Source: Pedobacter sp. FW305-3-2-15-E-R2A2
Lineage (GTDB): Bacteria; Bacteroidota; Bacteroidia; Sphingobacteriales; Sphingobacteriaceae
Assembly: GCF_038446955.1 (NCBI RefSeq)
Contig: NZ_CP151803.1
Coordinates: 1,674,001 to 1,738,000, forward strand
Direction: 5' to 3'
Length of the DNA: 64,000 nucleotides
The notes beneath the pieces were generated by a model. The model did not search any database, had not been told where the DNA came from, and worked only from the letters and a program-made list of their open reading frames with translations. The stretch's first letter is position 1. Every line of letters starts with the position of its first letter. Both the position numbers and the translations under genes were made by a program. Positions 18,891 through 29,329 of the stretch are shown one piece after another.

Positions 18891-20053
18891 TGAAAGCATA
18901 TTTAAAACAAACCATCCCGGCTTTAGCATTAGGAACAATGCTCTTCGCAGTTGCCTGTAATTCTACAACGCAAAAATCCGCTCCTGTTGTTTCAGATACC
19001 ACTGGTATTTCAGCACAAGCTTTTGAGAAAGAGATAGATGGTAAACCGGTCCACTTGTTCAGCCTTAAAAATAAATCCGGATCGAAAGCATTGGTCAGCA
19101 ATTTTGGCGGCCGGCTGGTTGGATTATTTGTGCCCGATAAGGAAGGTAAACTGATAGACGTTGTGGCTGGATTTGACAGCATTGAAGGATATCAGAATTC
19201 AACGGAGCCCTATTTTGGGGCAACGATTGGGCGCTACGGAAACCGCATTGCTAAAGGGCGCTTTACCTTAGATGGTAAAGCCTACCAGATTTTTACCAAT
19301 AATGGAACGAATACCTTACATGGTGGAAAAAAAGGTTATCAGGATGTTGTTTGGGATGCCACACAACCTGATGCGCAAACTTTAGAACTACGTTACCTAT
19401 CCAAAGATATGGAAGAGGGTTTCCCCGGGAACCTGAATGTTACCGTTACCTATATCTTAACCGACGACAATGCGCTTAAAATCAGCTACAAGGCTACTAC
19501 TGATAAAAACACAGTGGTAAACCTTACAAACCATGCTTTTTTCAACCTCAATGGATCGCAAAGCGGAAGTATCTTAAACCATTTACTCCAAATCAATGCA
19601 GATAAATATACCCCTGTCGATTCTACCTTAATTCCATCCGGTAAAATAGAAGCGCTAAAAGACACGCCCTTTGATTTTACACAAGCGAAAACAATAGGAA
19701 AGGATATCGAAGTTAAAAATCTACAATTGGAGAACGGGAAGGGATACGACCATAATTTCGTCTTAAATCCACACCAAATAACTGATCCTGTTGCCATCGT
19801 TACCGCTGATAAAACCGGAATTGTAATGAGTGTTTATACCGATCAGCCTGGTTTGCAGTTTTACAGTGGAAATTTCATGCAAAGTAAAAATACGATGAAA
19901 GGAAATCATAAAGATGATTTCAGAACTGCTTTTGCTTTAGAAACCCAGCATTTTCCCGATAGCCCAAATCAACCGTCCTTTCCAACTACGGTACTAAAAA
20001 AAGGAGCGGCTTATCAAAGCCAGTCCATTTATAAATTTTCAGTAGCCAAATAA
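18890..20053 (+). CDS. galM: Aldose 1-epimerase (mutarotase) lipoprotein
   Basis: Interconverts alpha and beta anomers of hexoses such as galactose and glucose; 387 aa, GalM type. A lipoprotein signal is present (LFAVAC, Cys23), so it acts in the periplasm or at the outer membrane rather than in the cytosol, common in Bacteroidota. Family motifs: FGATIGRYGNRIAKGRF, GTNTLHGG (first catalytic His), LTNHAFFNL (second His), and a late FALETQHFPDSPN with the expected Glu. It is translationally coupled to copy 1 of the DUF4965 protein and ends before copy 2, which places it within the same sugar-releasing operon. Confidence 0.93.
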   Translation: MKAYLKQTIPALALGTMLFAVACNSTTQKSAPVVSDTTGISAQAFEKEIDGKPVHLFSLKNKSGSKALVSNFGGRLVGLFVPDKEGKLIDVVAGFDSIEGYQNSTEPYFGATIGRYGNRIAKGRFTLDGKAYQIFTNNGTNTLHGGKKGYQDVVWDATQPDAQTLELRYLSKDMEEGFPGNLNVTVTYILTDDNALKISYKATTDKNTVVNLTNHAFFNLNGSQSGSILNHLLQINADKYTPVDSTLIPSGKIEALKDTPFDFTQAKTIGKDIEVKNLQLENGKGYDHNFVLNPHQITDPVAIVTADKTGIVMSVYTDQPGLQFYSGNFMQSKNTMKGNHKDDFRTAFALETQHFPDSPNQPSFPTTVLKKGAAYQSQSIYKFSVAK

Positions 20054-20077
20054 CCATTGAAAAGATTCCCTAAAAAT

Positions 20078-22597
20078 ATGATCCGTCAAATTTTAACCTT
20101 TATTGGTGCAGGACTTACTTTGCTGTCTGCTCAGGCTCAGCAAAGTAAAGCCCCTTCCTATCCTTTAATTACGCATGATCCTTACTTTAGCATCTGGTCC
20201 AATACAGATCAGTTGAACCAATCGGCAACGACACACTGGACCGGTGCAGAACAGGCACTCGGCGGATTAATTCAGGTAGATGGAAAAACCTATCGTTTCA
20301 TGGGCCATACGGAGAAAGTTTACAAAGCGATATTGGCCACTGCAGATGAAAAAGCCTATCAGTTCAGTTTTACGGAGAGGGCTCCAAAAGAGGATTGGAA
20401 TGCACCTGATTTTGACGCTTCCGCATGGAAATCAGGAGCTGCACCTTTTGGAGATCTCTGGGCTCAGGCGGGTACAGAATGGAAAAGCAAAAAGCTTTGG
20501 GCAATTAGAAACTTTCAGCTTAATGACCGTATTCCAGAAGTGATGTATCTGAAAATCAATCATGATGATCGTGTTGAAGTATATCTGAACGGCCTGCAGA
20601 TTCTTGGTAAAGAAGGATTTACAGCAGGTAAATACTTATATGTTCCCATAAAAGGAGTAGCCTTAAAAAGCCTGAAGAAGGGAAAGAATGTCTTAGCCAT
20701 TCATATTGAAAATACCGGCGGCGGCCAATGGCTGGATGCAGGCCTGGTGACGGATGATCCTGCAAATAATGGGAAAATAGCTCAGGCGGTGCAGACCAAC
20801 CGGATGATCAAAGCGACACAGACGGAGTATTCATTTAAATGCGGAGGTGTAGATTTAGACCTTACTTTTACTTCCCCCTTGCTGATGAATGATCTTGAAC
20901 TCATTTCCAGACCGGTATCTTACCTTACTTACCGGGTTAAATCCAATGATAAAAAGAAACATCAGGTCAGCGTTCTTTTTAGTGCAGCATCGGATCTCGC
21001 GGTAAATACGCCTAGTCAGGAAATTGAAGCGGAATCGGTAAATGTGCAGGGATTATGCGTTTTAAAAGCCGGAACAACTGCCCAGCCGGTATTGCAAAAA
21101 ACCGGAGATAATGTGCGCATAGATTGGGGATATGCATATGTGGCAGTGCCGCAATCACAAAAAAGTTCCCAGTTTATCGCAGCAGCAAGCGGGACTCCGG
21201 CGCTGTTCCAATCGGGAAGTAAAAGTCTGAACAGGGATAAGGCCAGCGGAATAAACACAAATAAAGTTAAAGGAACAAAGTACGCGCTGAATACCGTGTT
21301 GGATTTCGGTCAGGTAGACGATAAGACAAAGCAGCAATTTGTGATGCTGGCTTATGAGGATCTGGAATCTGTACAATATTTTGGTGAAAACCTGAAAGCC
21401 TGGTGGACCAATGGTGGCACAAGAACCTTCAGCTCCCTGCTTCAAAAATCTGCGGATGAATATGCTCAAATCATAGAGAAATGTAATGCTTTCGATGCCC
21501 AAATGTATGCTGCTGCGGTACAATCCGGAGGAGAGAAATACGCGGGCTTATGTGTCATCGCTTACCGGCAAGCCATTTCTGCCCATAAACTGGTGAAGAG
21601 CCCAAAAGGAGAATTGCTGTTTATGTCAAAAGAGAACTATAGCAATGGCTCTATTCATACGGTAGACATTACCTATCCATCTGCTCCGCTGTTTCTGGCT
21701 TATAACCCGGAATTGGTGAAAGGTCTGATGAATGGAATATTCGAATACAGTGAAAGTGGAAGATGGAAAAAGCCATATCCTGCGCATGATTTGGGAACTT
21801 ATCCTGTCGCAAATGGACAGACTTATGGGGAAGATATGCCGGTAGAGGAATCCGGGAATATGATCATCACTACGGCGGCCACGGTCAAAGCGGAAGGCAA
21901 TGCGGCCTATGCTAAAAAACACTGGTCTACCCTAAGTATATGGGCTGAATACCTGAGTAAAGAGGGATTTGATCCCGGAAATCAATTGTGTACGGATGAT
22001 TTTGCCGGACACCTGAACAGAAATGCAAATTTATCAGTCAAAGCGATTGTTGCACTGGGGGCCTATGGCTGGATGGCACAGGAACTCGGAGAAACAGCAA
22101 CTGCTGTGAAGTATACGAATATGGCCAAAGAAATGGCTAAGAAATGGGCGGAACTGGCCGATGATGGCGATCATTATAGCCTCGCTTTCGGTCAGAAAGG
22201 AACCTGGAGCCAGAAGTATAATTTGGTATGGGATAAATTGCTAAATCTTGGACTATTTACTAAAACGGTTTATGATAAAGAGGTGAAGTATTATTTAGGT
22301 AAACAGAATAAGTATGGCTTACCCCTGGATAGCCGTAAATCTTATACCAAATCGGATTGGGTGCTCTGGACTTCGGTGCTGGCCGACAATCGTGCCGATT
22401 TTGATGCTTTTATAGATCCGATTTATTTATATGCGATAGAAACACCTTCCCGCTCCCCAATCAGCGACTGGCATGAAACAAAAGATGCTGTTCGTCAGAA
22501 TTTTACTGCAAGGAGCGTGGTGGGTGGATATTTTATAAAGCTATTGGAGCATCAATGGAACCAGCATAAAGAAGGAAATACCCATACAAAGAAGTAG
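20078..22597 (+). CDS. DUF4965/DUF5127/DUF1793 'glutaminase-family' protein, copy 2
   Basis: Paralogue of the protein at 16428-18890, 839 aa from the ATG at 20078 (MIRQILTFIGAG, signal peptide ending SAQAQ). The frame can be extended seven codons to a TTG at 20057, but the ATG gives a better signal peptide. All landmarks of copy 1 recur in order: SYPLITHDPYFSIWS, HWTGAEQ, the inserted jelly-roll (INHDDRVEVYLNG), YGEDMPVEESGNM, LPLDSRKSYTKSDW, ARSVVGGY. It carries an extra segment of about 20 residues near 385-415 and a lysine-rich tail. Retention of both copies around galM suggests non-identical substrates or partners. Confidence 0.84.
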   Translation: MIRQILTFIGAGLTLLSAQAQQSKAPSYPLITHDPYFSIWSNTDQLNQSATTHWTGAEQALGGLIQVDGKTYRFMGHTEKVYKAILATADEKAYQFSFTERAPKEDWNAPDFDASAWKSGAAPFGDLWAQAGTEWKSKKLWAIRNFQLNDRIPEVMYLKINHDDRVEVYLNGLQILGKEGFTAGKYLYVPIKGVALKSLKKGKNVLAIHIENTGGGQWLDAGLVTDDPANNGKIAQAVQTNRMIKATQTEYSFKCGGVDLDLTFTSPLLMNDLELISRPVSYLTYRVKSNDKKKHQVSVLFSAASDLAVNTPSQEIEAESVNVQGLCVLKAGTTAQPVLQKTGDNVRIDWGYAYVAVPQSQKSSQFIAAASGTPALFQSGSKSLNRDKASGINTNKVKGTKYALNTVLDFGQVDDKTKQQFVMLAYEDLESVQYFGENLKAWWTNGGTRTFSSLLQKSADEYAQIIEKCNAFDAQMYAAAVQSGGEKYAGLCVIAYRQAISAHKLVKSPKGELLFMSKENYSNGSIHTVDITYPSAPLFLAYNPELVKGLMNGIFEYSESGRWKKPYPAHDLGTYPVANGQTYGEDMPVEESGNMIITTAATVKAEGNAAYAKKHWSTLSIWAEYLSKEGFDPGNQLCTDDFAGHLNRNANLSVKAIVALGAYGWMAQELGETATAVKYTNMAKEMAKKWAELADDGDHYSLAFGQKGTWSQKYNLVWDKLLNLGLFTKTVYDKEVKYYLGKQNKYGLPLDSRKSYTKSDWVLWTSVLADNRADFDAFIDPIYLYAIETPSRSPISDWHETKDAVRQNFTARSVVGGYFIKLLEHQWNQHKEGNTHTKK

Positions 22598-22923
22598 CCC
22601 TGAAAAGCTTTTTCAATCCATATTGTTTAAATGAGGTGATGAAGCAGAGGAAGTTTAAACGTGGTGAGCGACAAAATTAAGTTGAATTCAAAAGAATAAC
22701 CCCAATATATTAAACCAAGCCAAATCATGAACAGCAACTGTTATTTCGGAAACTCAACTTAGCAGGTTAACCTTTCGTTAACTCCTGCAGAAAAGCTTCT
22801 GTGCGTTTTTATTAAATGTTTAATCGACGACCTATTTCGGGTTGCCAGGGATTGTATTGCACAAATTCTGAGCCCGGATGAGCCGTCAGTTAACGAGCTA
22901 AATCACTAACCAAATAAACAAAT
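22598..22923. other. Intergenic region before PUL B
   Basis: 326 bp without an ORF. It contains a terminator-like structure at 22762-22810 and an AACCAAAT leader motif at 22908-22915, nine bases before the TIG/NHL start. TATTTCGG at 22742 and 22838 resembles a -7 element with mismatches only. No exact TAnnTTTG was found. Confidence 0.55.
22762..22810 (+). terminator. Probable terminator of the GH2-DUF4965-galM operon
   Basis: A bulged hairpin (GCAGGTTAAC with GTTAAC-T-CCTGC, 22762-22788, 5-nt loop) is followed at once by a short stem CAGAA/TTCTG (22788-22801) and then five T's at 22806-22810. It is ~165 bp after the stop codon. The structures are seen; terminator function is inferred. Confidence 0.4.
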
Positions 22924-24249
22924 ATGAATAAAAATTTTACCCTCCTAAAAGTGCATATCAGGATATGCCTTTTTTTTCTTGCACTCCTTTTCTTCCTTTG
23001 GGGATGCAAGAAAGAAAGTGGACAAGCTAAGCAGGTCTACGATCCAAATAAGCCCATTGAAATGACACGTTTTCTTCCGGATAGTGGAGGAGTAGGTACA
23101 CAAATGGTGATCGAAGGTGGCAACTTCGGAACGGATACCTCGATGATTAAAGTATTCGTCAATGACAAACGTGCACCACTTATAGGTGCCAGTACCTCCG
23201 CATTGTATGTGTTGGTTCCTTCCCGCGCCAACAATGGTCTGGTAAAAGTACAGGTGGGCAAGGGCGATCAGGTTCAGGAAACGATTTCAAAGAATGAATT
23301 CAGATACCTTTTCAGACCGGCGGTAAGCACGCTGGTGGGCTTTACAGATAAAGATGGAAGGACCGCAATTGTAGACGGACCTTTCGAAAAAGCCCAGTTT
23401 GAAGAACCTTACTGGATGACATTTGATCAGAACAAAAACATCTATTTACTGGAGCAACGCAGGGGATTACGGTTCATTAATATGGCAAAAAGAGAGGTTA
23501 AAACCTTGTTCAGGACGGGTAAAGGAATGGACAGACCCAGAACCCTTTCCTTCAGTCCGGATTGGAATACCTTATATGTGACCAATGACCAGTGGGATGA
23601 AAGAGGCCTGAGTACGGCCGCTTTGACACCCGCTTCCGGTTTTACCGAATGGAACTCCCTGATCTATAACAGAACCACTAACGGTGGGGCTGCGCATCCG
23701 CAGACAGGAGATTATTTTTACAACAGCTATGTAAAAGGTGAGGTATTTAAATGGAACAAAGAAAACAATGTTTCGGAGTTGTTATTCCGGGTGGACGACA
23801 ATAACTGGGAGTTTAACATCCAGTTTGCACCGAGTGGGGATTTCGCTTACATCGTTGTGGTCAATCAACATTATATTCTGAAATCAAGGTATAACCGCCA
23901 AACGAGGAAACTGGAGGCTCCGGTACATTTTGTTGGAGGCAGAGGCCGTGCGGGACACAATGATGGGGTGGGCGTAGATGCCAGGTTCGATCAGCCTCAT
24001 CAGGGGGCATTCGATGAAAATGACAATTTCTATGTGGCCGATATCTTCAATCATTGTATCCGAAAAATAACTCCGGAGGGGGTGGTCAGCACTTTTGCAG
24101 GCAGGCCGCGCAGTGCGGGTTATGCAGATGGAGCGCTTAGGGATGCACAGTTTGATCAGCCCTATGGGATCATCTACGATTCAGCAACAGGTACCTTCTA
24201 TGTGGCTGATCTGATAAACCGTCGCATACGCACAATTTCCATCGAATAA
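22924..24249 (+). CDS. TIG/IPT and NHL-repeat surface lipoprotein
   Basis: Predicted cell-surface lipoprotein, 441 aa, lipobox LWGC (Cys28). An IPT/TIG immunoglobulin-like domain covers about 45-130 (FLPDSGGVGTQMVIEGGNFG), and a six-bladed NHL-type propeller fills the rest, clearest at DNFYVADIFNHCIRKITPEG and TFYVADLINRRIRTIS near the C-terminus. Such TIG/NHL proteins commonly sit next to SusCD in Bacteroidota PULs and are thought to bind glycan at the surface. It is 17 bp upstream of SusC and probably the first gene of PUL B. No catalytic motif is visible. Confidence 0.83.
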   Translation: MNKNFTLLKVHIRICLFFLALLFFLWGCKKESGQAKQVYDPNKPIEMTRFLPDSGGVGTQMVIEGGNFGTDTSMIKVFVNDKRAPLIGASTSALYVLVPSRANNGLVKVQVGKGDQVQETISKNEFRYLFRPAVSTLVGFTDKDGRTAIVDGPFEKAQFEEPYWMTFDQNKNIYLLEQRRGLRFINMAKREVKTLFRTGKGMDRPRTLSFSPDWNTLYVTNDQWDERGLSTAALTPASGFTEWNSLIYNRTTNGGAAHPQTGDYFYNSYVKGEVFKWNKENNVSELLFRVDDNNWEFNIQFAPSGDFAYIVVVNQHYILKSRYNRQTRKLEAPVHFVGGRGRAGHNDGVGVDARFDQPHQGAFDENDNFYVADIFNHCIRKITPEGVVSTFAGRPRSAGYADGALRDAQFDQPYGIIYDSATGTFYVADLINRRIRTISIE

Positions 24250-24266
24250 CCTAAAAACGCCTTAAA

Positions 24267-27200
24267 ATGAAACTATATTATATCACATTACTTCTGCTAT
24301 TCTGCAGCATAAGCATTTATGCGCAGGGCGATATAGAGGTAACAGGAACTGTAAGAGACCTGAACAATAAACCAATTCCGGGAGTAACTGTGGTCGTAAA
24401 AGACCGTCCCGGACTGGGAACAATGACGACCGAAGCCGGAAAATATAAAATCAAAACCGGAATGTATAGCACGCTGATTTTTTCCTATCTGGGTTTCGAA
24501 AAACAGGAAGTTCAGGTAGCGGGAAAAACCGTCATTTCTATCCTGCTAAAGGAAAGTGAGGCCAATGTCCTGACGGATGTAGTGGTCACAGGGACAGGAA
24601 TCCAGAAAAAGGTGACGGTAACCGGAGCGATTACCACCGTGAACGTAAAAGATCTGCGGACACCAACAGGAAATATCACTAACGCTTTGGCCGGAAATGT
24701 GGCCGGTGTGATCGCCATGCAGGGATCCGGAGAACCGGGAAATAACCGGTCCGAATTCTGGATCCGCGGGATTTCTACTTTTGGCGCCAATACGGCGGCC
24801 CTGGTCTTAGTGGATGGATTTGAACGGGCATTTAATGAAATTAATGTCGAGGATATCGAATCCTTTTCCATTCTGAAAGATGCTTCTGCTACCGCAATTT
24901 ATGGGTCAAAGGGCGCAAATGGAGTTGTCCTCATCACCACTAAAAAAGGACATGCAGGGAAAATCAATATCAATGGTAAATCCGAATTCGGTTACATGAC
25001 CCGGACGAGAACACCGGAATTTGTGGATGGACCAGCGTATGCCGCCCTGGTGAATGAGGCAAAGGTGACCCGTAATCAGGAACCCATGTATTCAGACATC
25101 GAACTGATGCTTTTTAAAAATGGTCTGGACCCAGACCTGTACCCAAATGTAAACTGGCAGGACGTCATGCTGCGCGATGGAGCCAATACTTACCGTGCCT
25201 CGGTTAACCTGGATGGTGGGGGATCAACCGTTCGCTATTATGTGTCGGGAAGTTATTTCAACGAAGGAGGGATGTACAAATCAGACCAGTCGCTGAAAGA
25301 CTATAATACCAATGCGAATATGACGAGGTCAAATTACCGGGCCAATATAGATATGGACATTACCAAAACCACCTTATTGAAACTGGGCGTTTCCGGATTT
25401 TTGGAAAAGCAAAATTTTCCAGGCATCACCTCAGGAATATGGAATTCATTGGTGGGGCAGTCGCCGGTATCCACACCTATTTTGTATTCCAACGGCCTGG
25501 TTCCTGCATTTGGTACCGGCGATCGCACCAATCCCTGGGTGATGGCCACGCAAACAGGATACAGGGAGTATTGGAAAAATAAAAATGAGATCAATGTTAC
25601 CCTGGAACAAAAGCTGGATTTTATCACCAAAGGTTTGCAGGCAATTGGCCGGTTTGCCTATGATACCAATAACGACAATAACATCAACCGCTTAAAATGG
25701 CCGGAACAATATAATGTAGAACGCAGAAGGGATCGAGATGGCAACCTGATCATGAAAAGGATCACCCCGGAAAGACTGATGTTCCAGGAATCGAATGCCT
25801 GGGGAGAACGGATCAATGTACTCGAAACCGATCTGATCTATAATACCGTGATCAACGAAAGACATAATATAGGTGCTTTAGTTAAGTACAACCAGCGTGA
25901 ACAAAGGGAAACCTCTAACGTTGGCGGAGACATCATCAAGGGGATTGCCAGACGTAATATGGGCGTATCCGGTCGCTTAATGTATGGTTACCGAGACCGC
26001 TATATGGCAGAATTTAACTTCGGCTATACCGGTTCAGAGAACTTTAAAGTAGGCCACCAGTTCGGGTTTTTTCCTGCCGTTTCGGTAGGTTGGAACATCT
26101 CTGAAGAAGCTTTTCTGAAGAAAAATGCGAAGTGGCTGGATCTTTTTAAAGTCCGCTATTCTTATGGTGAGGTCGGTAATGATAATTTTGGTGCCAATCG
26201 TTTTCCTTACCTGAGTGAGATCAAGGAAAGAGCGGGATACAATTTCGGAGAGAGCATTAGCCCTAATTATTACGCGGGATTGTATTACTCCCAGGTCGCC
26301 TCTGATCAGCTGACATGGGAAGTGGCAAAGAAGCATAATTTAGGCTTTGACATGAACGTGCTGGGGAATCTGTTCTCTTTTAGATTAGATGTATTTAAAG
26401 ATACCCGGGAAAAAATATTCAAACGTAGAGATCATTTGTCTGACATGGTCGGTGTGCCAAGCAGGCCCTGGGCAAACGTTGGAAAGATGGAGTCCAGAGG
26501 TTTTGACGGACAGTTTAATGTGAACAAACGCTTTAATAAGGTAGAGCTTACTTTACGTGGGAATGTCACTTACTCCAAAAATAAAGTGCTTGAATTTGAT
26601 GAAGAGGCAAATAACTTACCTTATCGGATGACTCAGGGATTTCGTTACGAACAGGCGAGAGGACTGATCGACCTAGGCTTGTTTCAATCTTATGAAGAAA
26701 TCAGAAACAGTCCTAAACAGATGTTTGGCGAATATATGCCGGGCGATGTCAAATACAAAGATGTGAATGGCGACGGGATCATCAACGATGACGATGTGGT
26801 GCCGATTGGTGCATCGCGTGTTCCCAGCATGATCTATGGATTTGGTTTTTCTGTATTATGGAAAGGTTTTGACATTAACATTCATTTACAAGGTGCCGGA
26901 AGCTCTTCTTATTTTATAAACGGGCCAAGTGTTTATCCCTTCGCAGAGGGAGCCTGGGGAAATGTGCTGACAGATCTGGGTAATCCTAAAAACCGCTGGA
27001 TTTCGAAAGAAATTTCAGGTGACCCGGCAACGGAAAATCCCAATGCCAAATACCCGAGATTAAGTTACGGTGGTAGTGGCAACAACTACAGGACATCTAC
27101 CTATTGGCTCAGAGATGGTGCTTACCTGCGCCTGAAAAATGTGGAGCTGGGTTATACCTTGCCCTCCCGATTGACCTCATCCATTCATATCAACAAGGCC

Positions 27201-27335
27201 AGGGTATATGTCATGGGCTATAACCTTGCGGTCTGGGACAGCCTGAAAATCTGGGATCCGGAATTGGGTAGCGGCGATGGAATGAAGTATCCGATCTCGA
27301 AAACAATGACCTTAGGATTAACTGTAAATTTTTAA
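24267..27335 (+). CDS. SusC-like TonB-dependent transporter (PUL B)
   Basis: Outer-membrane oligosaccharide importer, 1022 aa, signal peptide ending SISIYAQ. The carboxypeptidase-regulatory-like domain is at about 24-95 (GTVRDLNNKPIPGVTVVV), followed by LTDVVVTGTGIQKK and the plug (IRGISTFGANTAALVLVDGF; SATAIYGSKGANGVVLITTKKG). The barrel ends MTLGLTVNF. Unlike the PUL A transporter it lacks an STN domain, which agrees with control by the split two-component system encoded at the other end of PUL B rather than by a sigma/anti-sigma pair. Confidence 0.95.
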   Translation: MKLYYITLLLLFCSISIYAQGDIEVTGTVRDLNNKPIPGVTVVVKDRPGLGTMTTEAGKYKIKTGMYSTLIFSYLGFEKQEVQVAGKTVISILLKESEANVLTDVVVTGTGIQKKVTVTGAITTVNVKDLRTPTGNITNALAGNVAGVIAMQGSGEPGNNRSEFWIRGISTFGANTAALVLVDGFERAFNEINVEDIESFSILKDASATAIYGSKGANGVVLITTKKGHAGKININGKSEFGYMTRTRTPEFVDGPAYAALVNEAKVTRNQEPMYSDIELMLFKNGLDPDLYPNVNWQDVMLRDGANTYRASVNLDGGGSTVRYYVSGSYFNEGGMYKSDQSLKDYNTNANMTRSNYRANIDMDITKTTLLKLGVSGFLEKQNFPGITSGIWNSLVGQSPVSTPILYSNGLVPAFGTGDRTNPWVMATQTGYREYWKNKNEINVTLEQKLDFITKGLQAIGRFAYDTNNDNNINRLKWPEQYNVERRRDRDGNLIMKRITPERLMFQESNAWGERINVLETDLIYNTVINERHNIGALVKYNQREQRETSNVGGDIIKGIARRNMGVSGRLMYGYRDRYMAEFNFGYTGSENFKVGHQFGFFPAVSVGWNISEEAFLKKNAKWLDLFKVRYSYGEVGNDNFGANRFPYLSEIKERAGYNFGESISPNYYAGLYYSQVASDQLTWEVAKKHNLGFDMNVLGNLFSFRLDVFKDTREKIFKRRDHLSDMVGVPSRPWANVGKMESRGFDGQFNVNKRFNKVELTLRGNVTYSKNKVLEFDEEANNLPYRMTQGFRYEQARGLIDLGLFQSYEEIRNSPKQMFGEYMPGDVKYKDVNGDGIINDDDVVPIGASRVPSMIYGFGFSVLWKGFDINIHLQGAGSSSYFINGPSVYPFAEGAWGNVLTDLGNPKNRWISKEISGDPATENPNAKYPRLSYGGSGNNYRTSTYWLRDGAYLRLKNVELGYTLPSRLTSSIHINKARVYVMGYNLAVWDSLKIWDPELGSGDGMKYPISKTMTLGLTVNF

Positions 27336-27346
27336 ATCATACAGAC

Positions 27347-29323
27347 ATGAACAAATACATTTATACAGCGACCTTATCTGTTTTACTGCTTTCCTTGTTA
27401 GCATGTAAAAAATACCTGAACACGGAGCATTATTTTAAAGAAGACCGTCTGAGTCTGGATAAAGTCTTTACGAATAAAGATTATTCCAATCAGTGGCTTG
27501 CTGATGTCTACACGCATCTTCGCGGATCAAACGCAGAGGTGGCGAGTAAAGGACTTACCCCATTTAATTTCATCTCAGATGATATGTTCTTTGGCGACCG
27601 GAGTAATGCTTACAAGAGGTTCAAAAACGGAGAATATACGGAAGGAGATGAACAGGGGAGCTGGGGATCCTGCTATGAAGGGATTCGTAACGCTTCGATT
27701 TTCATCCACAACATAGACCTTAATAAAGAAATGACTGCCAACGAAGTGGCCGATACAAAGGCACAGGCGCGTTTTCTGAGGGCTTATTATTACTGGTTGC
27801 TACTGAGGAAATACGGGCCGATTCCGCTATTGCCTGATGAAGGGGAGGACTATACCAAAAGTTATCAGGAGATCGCAAGACCGAGAAGCTCGTACGATGA
27901 ATGTGTGGCATTCATCACCTCCGAGTTTGCCGAAGCGGCAAAATACCTTTCATTGTCCAATACCAACAGGGATAAGGGACGTGCAACCAGGGGTGCTGCC
28001 CTGGCGGCAAGAGCAAAAGTTTATCTTTTTGCCGCAAGTCCTTTGTTTAACGGGAACCCGGGGCTTGCCGGATTGGTAGATCATGAGGGTAGACAACTGG
28101 TATCACAGCAGTATAATAATGAAAAATGGGCCAGAGCTGCAGCAGCGGCAAAGGATGTGATCAATATGAACGCATACCGTCTTTTCACCGCGCCCTTCAA
28201 AGCTGCAGACCAGGGACCGGGCCAGGCCAAAACTATTGTGCCTCCCTACAATGCAAAATATTCTGATCAGAACTTCCCGATGGGATGGAAAAATATTGAC
28301 CCTTTTGAATCTTACCGGCAGCTGTTCAATGGTGCCATTTCTTATTCAGACAATCCTGAACTGATTTTTTCCAGGGTGACAGAACAAAGCAGCGAAGGGA
28401 TTGATCAAATGGTCCTGCATCAGATGCCGTTTTCTATGAAAGGATGGAATACCCATGGAATTACACAGAAACAAGCGGATGCTTACTCTATGAATGACGG
28501 AACTAATATTGCTACCTCTCCCCGCCGACAAGGTTACACGACTGATGCGAGTTCTCATTTACCGCTACCTGCCAAAGTTTCTTTGCAGTATGCAGAGCGG
28601 GAGCCCCGTTTTTATGCTTCTGTGGCCTATAATGGAAGTATCTGGGAAAACATCAGTGCCTTGAGGCCCGACGACCGCCATATACAGGTCTTTTACTATA
28701 GAGATCATTCCAATGGGAAACAGGCGTCCTCTCCGGATTTCTACATCAGGACAGGTCTGGGCATCAAGAAATATTACAACCCTATTGATTCTTATATGGA
28801 AGGTGGTTTCATCGTACCAAAAGTAGAGCCGGCAATGAGGTATGCGGATATCTTATTGATATATGCGGAAGCATTGAACGAGTTAACAGGCAGTTATTCC
28901 ATTCCGAGCTATACCGGTACGGAAACGATAACCGTAACCAGGGATATGGCAGAAATGAGTAAATACATCAGTGAGGTCCGCATCCGGGCTGGTGTTCCGG
29001 ATTATGGAAATGATGTTTATGGAAGTCCGGAGCTGTTAAGAAAGGCAATAAAAAGAGAACGGCAGATTGAATTGTTCGCAGAAGGCCAGCGGTATTTTGA
29101 CCTCAGGCGCTGGAAAGATGCTCCGGTAGAAGAAGCAACCCCGGTGGTGGGCTGCAACATGAACATGACGGAAAGCCAGCGGGAACTATTTGATACGCCT
29201 GTACCTATTCCCTCTTTGCCCACCATTTTCGTGGATAAAATGTACCTGTGGCCCATTTCCCATAGCGAACTGAGAAAAAACAGAAAATTGACCCAAAACC
29301 CAGGTTGGACTACTTTTAACTAA
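27347..29323 (+). CDS. SusD/RagB-like lipoprotein (PUL B)
   Basis: Partner lid of the preceding SusC, 658 aa, lipobox LLAC with Cys20. SusD hallmarks: AQARFLRAYYYWLLLRKYGP (about 140-160), MRYADILLIYAEALNEL and KRERQIELFAEGQRYFDLRRW (C-terminal RagB domain), ending QNPGWTTFN. It is about 115 residues longer than the PUL A SusD, mainly through insertions in the middle, in keeping with a larger or more branched ligand. Eleven bases separate it from SusC. Confidence 0.95.
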   Translation: MNKYIYTATLSVLLLSLLACKKYLNTEHYFKEDRLSLDKVFTNKDYSNQWLADVYTHLRGSNAEVASKGLTPFNFISDDMFFGDRSNAYKRFKNGEYTEGDEQGSWGSCYEGIRNASIFIHNIDLNKEMTANEVADTKAQARFLRAYYYWLLLRKYGPIPLLPDEGEDYTKSYQEIARPRSSYDECVAFITSEFAEAAKYLSLSNTNRDKGRATRGAALAARAKVYLFAASPLFNGNPGLAGLVDHEGRQLVSQQYNNEKWARAAAAAKDVINMNAYRLFTAPFKAADQGPGQAKTIVPPYNAKYSDQNFPMGWKNIDPFESYRQLFNGAISYSDNPELIFSRVTEQSSEGIDQMVLHQMPFSMKGWNTHGITQKQADAYSMNDGTNIATSPRRQGYTTDASSHLPLPAKVSLQYAEREPRFYASVAYNGSIWENISALRPDDRHIQVFYYRDHSNGKQASSPDFYIRTGLGIKKYYNPIDSYMEGGFIVPKVEPAMRYADILLIYAEALNELTGSYSIPSYTGTETITVTRDMAEMSKYISEVRIRAGVPDYGNDVYGSPELLRKAIKRERQIELFAEGQRYFDLRRWKDAPVEEATPVVGCNMNMTESQRELFDTPVPIPSLPTIFVDKMYLWPISHSELRKNRKLTQNPGWTTFN

Positions 29324-29329
29324 AATTTT

